A DNA stretch of 29,686 nt, taken from contig JAEDEG010000029.1 in the NCBI GenBank assembly GCA_016293435.1, positions 1 through 29,686 on the forward strand, written 5' to 3'. The notes beneath the pieces were generated by a model. The model did not search any database and was not told where the DNA came from. It was given only the letters and a program-made list of their open reading frames with translations. The stretch is from Clostridia bacterium (lineage in GTDB: Bacteria > Bacillota > Clostridia > UMGS1810). Positions 25,443 to 29,686 of the stretch are shown here, one piece after another. How positions within the stretch are numbered: the first letter of the stretch is position 1; every line of letters starts with the position of its first letter. The position numbers and the translations under genes are program-made.

Positions 25443-26660
25443 TTATTTCGTTGTATCTTCTACTTTATTTTCTGTTTTTTCTGATTGTTCATCAGCCTTT
25501 TCTTCAGTCTTACTGTCATCTGCTTCTTTGTTTTCTGCTTCCTTTTCATCCTTTACTAAAGGAACTGAAACGCTAACTTTTTCACCAGCAACAACAGTTA
25601 CATCATAGGAAACGCTGTCCGAAACAACATACCCTTCAGGAATATTACTTACAGACAATTTATAAGTGCCAGCCTTAACATCGGCAAATGAAGCATTGCC
25701 ACCATTAGCTGTTGTTTGTGTTTTGCCGTCTAATGTTAAAGTAATTCCATCTCCTAATGTTGCTTCTGCACCCATGAAATTACCATAAACTCTAATGTCA
25801 ACGGAACCGGATTTCAATTCTGTTGCAGGTTTGTAATTCCAGTTTTCTATAAGAGCAGCAGCATCTTTATCTGCTAACTTTAACGAATATGTAGGTATTG
25901 TAATGATAACTGTTCTTGTTGCATCATCCCAATCTACTTTCGCTCCTAATGCTTCAGCAGTAGCACGAATCGGAATCATTGTTCTATCATTGATTGTGCG
26001 TGCAATTACACTTGGTTGATCGGGATCAATGGGAGATACTTTTGCTTCGGTAGTATATACAAATTTTTCACCCATCTCATATTCACGAACTTCCATTTCA
26101 GATTTACCGATTGTAAGCATTACACTGATACCATTTCTAAAATAGTGTGCCGTTCTATCAGTTCCACGCCAAGCAACAGCTGCATTCATCGCATCGCCAA
26201 CTTTTCTGAACGGAACAAGGGTTCTTCCATCCAAGATTTGAGGTTTCACATCATCGAAAACAACAGTTTCTCCGTTTACTTTAACAGTAATTTCATCACT
26301 TACAGGTGCAACCGGTTCAACTGTTTCAACATCTGTGGGGTTTTCTTCTGGAGTTGTTGCTTCACCATTATTACCTTCCGATACCGGAGTTTCCTCATTC
26401 GTGCCTTTGTTATTTTCAGGATTTTCAGGCAAAGCGTTTGCATCATTTGTTTCATCTGCAATTTCTGTTGCAGATCTACCATCAGTTTTTTCTGCATCTT
26501 CGTTTTCAGAATTTTCCAGAGCCGTTGTTACAATTTGCTCTGATTGATTGGCTTCTGCACCGCTTTCTGCTGTGGTATTCACTTCATCTGCAAACGCTAC
26601 AGTTCCAAGAAGTAACGCAAAGCATAAGATACTACAAATAATTTTTTTAATATTCTTCAT
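25443..26660 (-). CDS. Secreted protein with copper-amine-oxidase N-like domain
   Basis: A 405-residue exported protein. Signal peptide (residues 1-~24, ending AFA) is followed by a Glu/Asn/Thr-rich linker to about residue 120. A Cu_amine_oxidN1-type domain (about 125-255) contains the repeated LVPFRKV and MIPIRATAEALGAKVDWDDA signature. A beta-sandwich region like carboxypeptidase-regulatory or SpaA domains follows, then a Lys/Glu-rich tail. There is no LPxTG or SLH anchor. Such N1 domains are common in clostridial cell-surface proteins and do not imply copper oxidase activity. AAGGAGG precedes the ATG, 12 bases after the neighbouring secreted protein gene. Placed between kinase and FHA genes, it may be a wall-side partner of the BIG2 ectodomains (inference). 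Confidence 0.85.
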   Translation of the reverse strand: MKNIKKIICSILCFALLLGTVAFADEVNTTAESGAEANQSEQIVTTALENSENEDAEKTDGRSATEIADETNDANALPENPENNKGTNEETPVSEGNNGEATTPEENPTDVETVEPVAPVSDEITVKVNGETVVFDDVKPQILDGRTLVPFRKVGDAMNAAVAWRGTDRTAHYFRNGISVMLTIGKSEMEVREYEMGEKFVYTTEAKVSPIDPDQPSVIARTINDRTMIPIRATAEALGAKVDWDDATRTVIITIPTYSLKLADKDAAALIENWNYKPATELKSGSVDIRVYGNFMGAEATLGDGITLTLDGKTQTTANGGNASFADVKAGTYKLSVSNIPEGYVVSDSVSYDVTVVAGEKVSVSVPLVKDEKEAENKEADDSKTEEKADEQSEKTENKVEDTTK

Positions 26661-26672
26661 TTTGTTTCCTCC

Positions 26673-27257
26673 TTATTTCAACTTAATAGAATAGTTGGCA
26701 TCATCAATTAGAAAACGAACCATACTGTTGATGTCATCAGTTGACATAAATGCTCTTTGTCCACCATTGTCATCAACATAAGAGAATATCAACGGGTTAT
26801 TCATCGCAATTGGTCGTCTGTAGTTTTCAGTGGGAAGATAATTAACTCCATTAGGATCAGTAGAGTAATCTTTTTCATATTGGTATAATTCAAGTCTTCC
26901 AAATTTAAACTCATCATCGTTTGTTACTTCATCTGCCCAATTTACGAAAAGTGCGCGTCTATCAATAATCTCGCCAGTTGAAGAATCTGTTTTTACAACT
27001 GCAATTCTAATGTTTTGATAGTTCATTGATGGATTCACTATAACAGTATAACCCTGATCTTCAAAATCATTGAAAACCAATCTAACAGGGAAATATGCTA
27101 CGCCATTTTCAACCCTAAAAAGTTCAATGAATTTTGTCTCTCGTCCATTAATGCTGATGCTTTGTCCATCTTCAGCTGCGACACTTATCGCCATTGACCC
27201 GAAAAGCATGATGCTTGCTACACACAATGCAAGCGTTTTGATAATTTTTTTCTTCAT
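26673..27257 (-). CDS. Small secreted protein with partial copper-amine-oxidase N-like domain
   Basis: A 194-residue exported protein: signal peptide (residues 1-~28, MKKKIIK then hydrophobic core, ending SVAAE). The mature part opens with SISINGRETKF and GVAYFPVRLVFNDF, which resembles the first half of a Cu_amine_oxidN1 domain, but the rest is not recognised and contains a long inserted loop. No anchor or membrane segment. Ribosome site AAAAGGAG lies about 9 bases before the ATG. It starts 43 bases after the kinase gene and is followed within 12 bases by the larger secreted protein, so it is part of the same operon. Confidence 0.8.
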   Translation of the reverse strand: MKKKIIKTLALCVASIMLFGSMAISVAAEDGQSISINGRETKFIELFRVENGVAYFPVRLVFNDFEDQGYTVIVNPSMNYQNIRIAVVKTDSSTGEIIDRRALFVNWADEVTNDDEFKFGRLELYQYEKDYSTDPNGVNYLPTENYRRPIAMNNPLIFSYVDDNGGQRAFMSTDDINSMVRFLIDDANYSIKLK

Positions 27258-27300
27258 CTTTTTTACTCCTTTTCTTTTTGTTTTTTTTGTGATGATTAAC

Positions 27301-29217
27301 TTATGGCAAATCGCTTAAATCACCTGCCTCGTACTGTTTAGACTGCTGTGGCTGTTGTTGCGGTTGCTGCTGTTGCTGTTGTTGTGGCTGCTGTTGTTGC
27401 TGTGTTTGCGTTTGACGCTGTTGCGTTTGTTGTTGTGTTTGCGTCTGACGCTGTTGTGTTTGTTGCTGTGTTTGCGTCTGACGCTGTTGTGTTTGTTGCT
27501 GCTGCGTCTGTTGCTGCTGTGGTTGCGAAACAGTCAAAATCATATTTTTAGTTATTCCGTCCGCTGTTGCAGAAATCGTAACCGTACCCGCACTTACAGC
27601 AGTAATCACACCATCAGGACCGATTGTTGCAATATTGGTGTCAGAACTTGCGTATGTAATCGCTTGCTCTGTTGCATCTTCGGGTTCAACTCTACAATTT
27701 ACTGTCATGCTTGAACCTATATTAAGTGTTGCATCAGATGACAGCCCTATAATATCCGTAACATCAATCTTTTTATCTGATACATTTACAGTAACCACTT
27801 TTACTATATCCGAACACTTAATAGTAATTGTTGCTTCTCCTGCGGCGATTGCTGTGATTTTACCATCTTCTCCAACTTCAACAATGGAAGCATCTGAGGA
27901 TTCGTATTTAAACAGAATATCTCCAACTGTTTCGCCACGCTTTGGAGTTGCATCTTCGGGATAACACATCGGAGTCAATTCGTATGAATCTCCGACTACC
28001 ATTTGAACTGTATCTTCGGGCAATCCGGTTATATCAGTAAGCGGTATATAAGGCGTTCTTGATATGTACGCAAATATTCCTATACCCACAAGCAAACACA
28101 AAACAGCAGCTGCTATAATTATCGGAATCTTCTTTCTTTTTGGTTTGACAGGCGGTTTATCACTAACATCGGAAATTGTTCCGCCACTATCTGATTTACC
28201 ACCAACATCGGAAATTGTTCCACCTCCGCTTACTGGAATATCAGTCTCGGTTTCATCATCAGTAGGGAGATAGTCATCTCTTTCTCTTGGTTTTAGAATT
28301 TCTGTGTCAGGCAGAGCGTCAAGTATGGCTTTTAAATCTTTTGCCATATCGTTTGCGGTCGAATATCTATCGTGTCTATCAAACGAACATGCTTTTAATA
28401 CAATCTTTGCAAGTTTATCATCTGCATATTTAGGATTTGGCATTTTTTCGCCATTTATCCTTTTTAGATGAGCTTGGGTTTCCTCGTCTTGTCCCGGAAC
28501 ACAGTCGGCGTCAACAAATGGTTTTCTGCGGTTGTTTAATAACTGATACATTGCAATACCAAGTGCGTATATATCAACCGTTTTATTGTACTTGTGTTCA
28601 ACAGATATTTCGGGAGCCATATAGTCTTCTGTTCCCGTAACTGTTCCTGTTGCTGTCCCTGAACCAACCTTAGATACACCAAAATCTCCTAATTTGTAAT
28701 TTTTTGTTGGATCAATAAAAATATTTTCTATTTTTATGTCACGGTGTATGATGTCATTTTCTTGACATGATTCGATGGCAGAACAAATATCTATACCTAA
28801 CTGAGCAACATCTTTTTGGCTAAAACTATTTTCTTCCAGGTAATCCTCTAAAGATGTAAGCAATTCCATTCTGATGATAATGTCCCAACCTACATTATCA
28901 TCTTTTTGCGTTTTAATATGATCTTCATACCTTACAACATTTTTGGAGTTCTGAAGTTTGAGCATAGAAGATATTTCGATTGAGAACTTATCGGCACGCT
29001 CGCTAAACAAAGTAATCTGTTCTTGCTTTGAATATTTGCGAAAATTCTTTCGATCCTCTGCTTTCGGAATAGATATATATTTTGCAGCAGCTTCTATACG
29101 ATTTCCATTTTCTTCTTTATGGATTTTGTAAACTTCGCCATAACTTCCTTTTCCAATAAGCTCGTCAATATACCATTCGCCCCATAAAGGCTCATATTTA
29201 TGTATGCCGTTAGCCAT
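27301..29217 (-). CDS. Membrane Ser/Thr protein kinase with BIG2 ectodomains and Gln-rich tail
   Basis: Hanks-type kinase of 638 residues. Kinase domain (about 12-300): GKGSYGEVY (22-30), AAAKY (Lys46), HRDIKIEN (Asp160), DFG (178-180), a Thr-rich activation loop GTATGTVTGTED and APE (~203), so it should be active. A linker with two GGTISDV copies leads to one membrane helix (about 363-385), two BIG2 Ig-like domains (about 392-480 and 486-564) and a 65-residue tail of Gln, Thr, Pro and Arg. The ATG at 29217 overlaps the XRE stop by 8 bases; a GTG at 29223 is an alternative with AAGGGG 5 bases away. The cytoplasmic kinase with a wall-side sensor fits control of the T7SS-like ATPase through the FHA proteins. 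It differs from PknB kinases in having BIG2 rather than PASTA domains. Confidence 0.94.
   Translation of the reverse strand: MANGIHKYEPLWGEWYIDELIGKGSYGEVYKIHKEENGNRIEAAAKYISIPKAEDRKNFRKYSKQEQITLFSERADKFSIEISSMLKLQNSKNVVRYEDHIKTQKDDNVGWDIIIRMELLTSLEDYLEENSFSQKDVAQLGIDICSAIESCQENDIIHRDIKIENIFIDPTKNYKLGDFGVSKVGSGTATGTVTGTEDYMAPEISVEHKYNKTVDIYALGIAMYQLLNNRRKPFVDADCVPGQDEETQAHLKRINGEKMPNPKYADDKLAKIVLKACSFDRHDRYSTANDMAKDLKAILDALPDTEILKPRERDDYLPTDDETETDIPVSGGGTISDVGGKSDSGGTISDVSDKPPVKPKRKKIPIIIAAAVLCLLVGIGIFAYISRTPYIPLTDITGLPEDTVQMVVGDSYELTPMCYPEDATPKRGETVGDILFKYESSDASIVEVGEDGKITAIAAGEATITIKCSDIVKVVTVNVSDKKIDVTDIIGLSSDATLNIGSSMTVNCRVEPEDATEQAITYASSDTNIATIGPDGVITAVSAGTVTISATADGITKNMILTVSQPQQQQTQQQQTQQRQTQTQQQTQQRQTQTQQQTQQRQTQTQQQQQPQQQQQQQPQQQPQQSKQYEAGDLSDLP
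27401..27499. repeat. Three tandem 33-bp units in the kinase tail
   Basis: Units at 27401-27433, 27434-27466 and 27467-27499. The second and third are identical and the first differs at three positions. In the kinase frame each encodes an 11-residue QQRQTQTQQQT-type unit. Exact copies imply recent duplication, and the copy number may vary between strains without breaking the frame. Confidence 0.9.
28165..28221. repeat. Duplicated 18-bp segment encoding TISDV in the kinase linker
   Basis: The bases aacatcggaaattgttcc occur at 28165-28182 and again at 28204-28221, 39 bases (13 codons) apart. On the minus strand both encode GTISDV, placing two Thr-x-x-Asp motifs just before the membrane helix of the kinase. 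Confidence 0.85.
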
Positions 29218-29458
29218 TTTCACTGTCACCCCTTTTTGTATTTAAATAATCTTCAAATTTTTGCATATCGTTCATTATTATCGGCAATAATTCTTTTGTA
29301 TCTTGATTGTATGAGAAGAACAGAATTAAAGAGATAAATAAGTTCCAACTCATATTTTGCCTGCCGTTTTCGACAGCATTTATCGTCTGTCTTGAAACGC
29401 CTAATGTTTCAGCTAATTCAGCTTGGGAAATCCCCAATTTGCCTCGTAGCATCTGCAT
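29210..29458 (-). CDS. XRE-family HTH regulator, 5' end possibly frameshifted
   Basis: Cro/C1-type regulator; 82 residues from the ATG at 29458. The HTH is LGISQAELAETLGVSRQTI (about 8-26), followed by NAVENGRQNMSWNLF and a helical C-terminus. The ATG has no ribosome site. A strong AAGGAGGG lies about 65 bases upstream, ideally spaced from a TTG at 29514, but that frame stops after 15 codons. A single-base shift at the A6 run (29487-29492) would join the TTG start to the HTH frame, giving an extra N-terminal helix ending LAENMQMLR, as common in related regulators. Alternatives are an AUU start at 29515 (6 bases from the Shine-Dalgarno) or use of the ATG after a leader peptide. It overlaps the kinase start by 8 bases and probably controls this locus. 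Confidence 0.75.
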   Translation of the reverse strand: MQMLRGKLGISQAELAETLGVSRQTINAVENGRQNMSWNLFISLILFFSYNQDTKELLPIIMNDMQKFEDYLNTKRGDSENG

Positions 29459-29520
29459 ATTTTCAGCTAAACATTGTTTAAATAACTTTTTTCTCTTTCT
29501 GTCAAAACTTCCAATATAAT

Positions 29521-29528
29521 CCCTCCTT
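29521..29528 (-). promoter_or_regulatory. Strong ribosome binding site upstream of the truncated-looking XRE gene
   Basis: AAGGAGGG on the minus strand, 7 bases before TTG (29514) and 6 bases before an in-frame ATT (29515). It is too far from the ATG at 29458 to serve it, and is the main reason to doubt that start. Confidence 0.65.
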
Positions 29529-29572
29529 ACAGGAGCACCAACAATAGTTTTCGTAGAGTAAATAACTATATG

Positions 29573-29615
29573 AAAAAACAGCCGAAAAGCAAGCTATCTA
29601 CTTACTTATCGGCTG
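29573..29615 (-). terminator. Rho-independent terminator of an off-window upstream gene
   Basis: Arms at 29579-29593 and 29601-29615 pair over 15 positions (CAGCCGA core, one T-T mismatch, one G-U) around a 7-base loop, followed by six T on the minus strand (29573-29578). It separates the T7SS-like locus from whatever is transcribed beyond the right edge. The promoter for the XRE-kinase operon should lie between here and 29528, but no convincing one was found. Confidence 0.85.
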
Positions 29616-29622
29616 ATTATGA

Positions 29623-29686
29623 CTAAAAATTTGACGGTAAATAATTCATATTTTCTTGGAGCTTTGACATATTTATTCGTTTCAAT
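29623..29686 (-). other. Possible 3' end of a gene entering from beyond the right edge
   Basis: On the minus strand a frame is open from the window edge to TAG at 29623-29625, ending ...NYLPSNF, eight bases before the terminator stem. A second frame is also open through this stretch and stops inside the stem. With only about 20 codons visible, neither can be called a gene. The spacing to the terminator favours the first. Confidence 0.25.
29632..29644. repeat. 13-bp direct repeat, right copy
   Basis: Second copy of tgacggtaaataa (other copy 43-55). It falls within the final codons of the possible gene end at the right edge, a position often used as an attachment core by integrating elements. 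That reading is inference; no recombinase is present between the copies. Confidence 0.35.

Noticed and set aside
27401..27499. Tandem repeats as a CRISPR array.
   Set aside because: The units abut with no spacers and encode an in-frame Gln/Thr repeat within the kinase.
29552..29590. Possible promoter TTGCTT, 16 bases, TATAGT on the minus strand before the XRE-kinase operon.
   Set aside because: The -35 matches only three consensus positions and sits inside the terminator stem. Not strong enough to annotate.

Overview
This AT-rich window (29.7 kb) looks like a chromosome segment of an anaerobic Firmicute, most likely a Clostridia member. The pointers are SLH surface anchoring, copper-amine-oxidase-N-like secreted domains, BIG2 ectodomains, LXG/WXG100 secretion proteins and strong AGGAGG ribosome binding sites. 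This placement is inferred from gene content; no marker gene is present. All convincing genes lie on the minus strand, so transcription runs from high to low coordinates. There are no tRNA, rRNA, CRISPR or IS elements.

Region A (about 29.6 to 14.1 kb) is a type VII secretion-like locus with its own phospho-signalling set. It follows a strong terminator that closes an off-window gene. In transcription order: a small XRE regulator whose 5' end looks frameshifted; a membrane Ser/Thr kinase with two BIG2 ectodomains and a Gln-rich tail; two secreted proteins with copper-amine-oxidase-N-like domains; a tandem FHA protein; a membrane PP2C phosphatase with two BIG2-like ectodomains; an EssC/YukBA-type FtsK/SpoIIIE ATPase with two FHA domains; an M16-peptidase-like protein lacking the zinc motif; a small helical protein; an LXG-type putative effector; three small accessory proteins; and a WXG100 protein followed by a terminator. 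No EssB, EssA, EsaA or YukD/EsaB is visible.

Region B (14.0 to 11.35 kb) holds an exported SLH protein with two DxDxDG loops, a 194-residue membrane protein, and a translationally coupled 39-residue peptide too short for ordinary ORF calling (four consecutive Cys, then six Gly). A perfect-stem terminator closes it.

Region C (11.3 to 0.07 kb) is a self-contained defence-type operon with a good promoter and a terminator: XRE regulator, SNF2-like helicase, topoisomerase-type zinc-finger protein, type III methyltransferase (Mod), an unknown acidic protein, a RecQ-like helicase fused to a PD-(D/E)xK-like domain, and type III restriction subunit (Res). Most neighbours overlap by a few bases. The unusual point is that a RecQ-nuclease and an unknown protein sit between mod and res, and a SNF2 helicase leads the operon.

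A 13-bp direct repeat occurs near both edges of the window (43-55 and 29632-29644) and may mark island boundaries, although no integrase is present. The strongest candidates for something undescribed are the kinase/phosphatase/FHA-controlled T7SS-like locus, the expanded type III restriction operon, and the Cys4-Gly6 peptide with its membrane partner.
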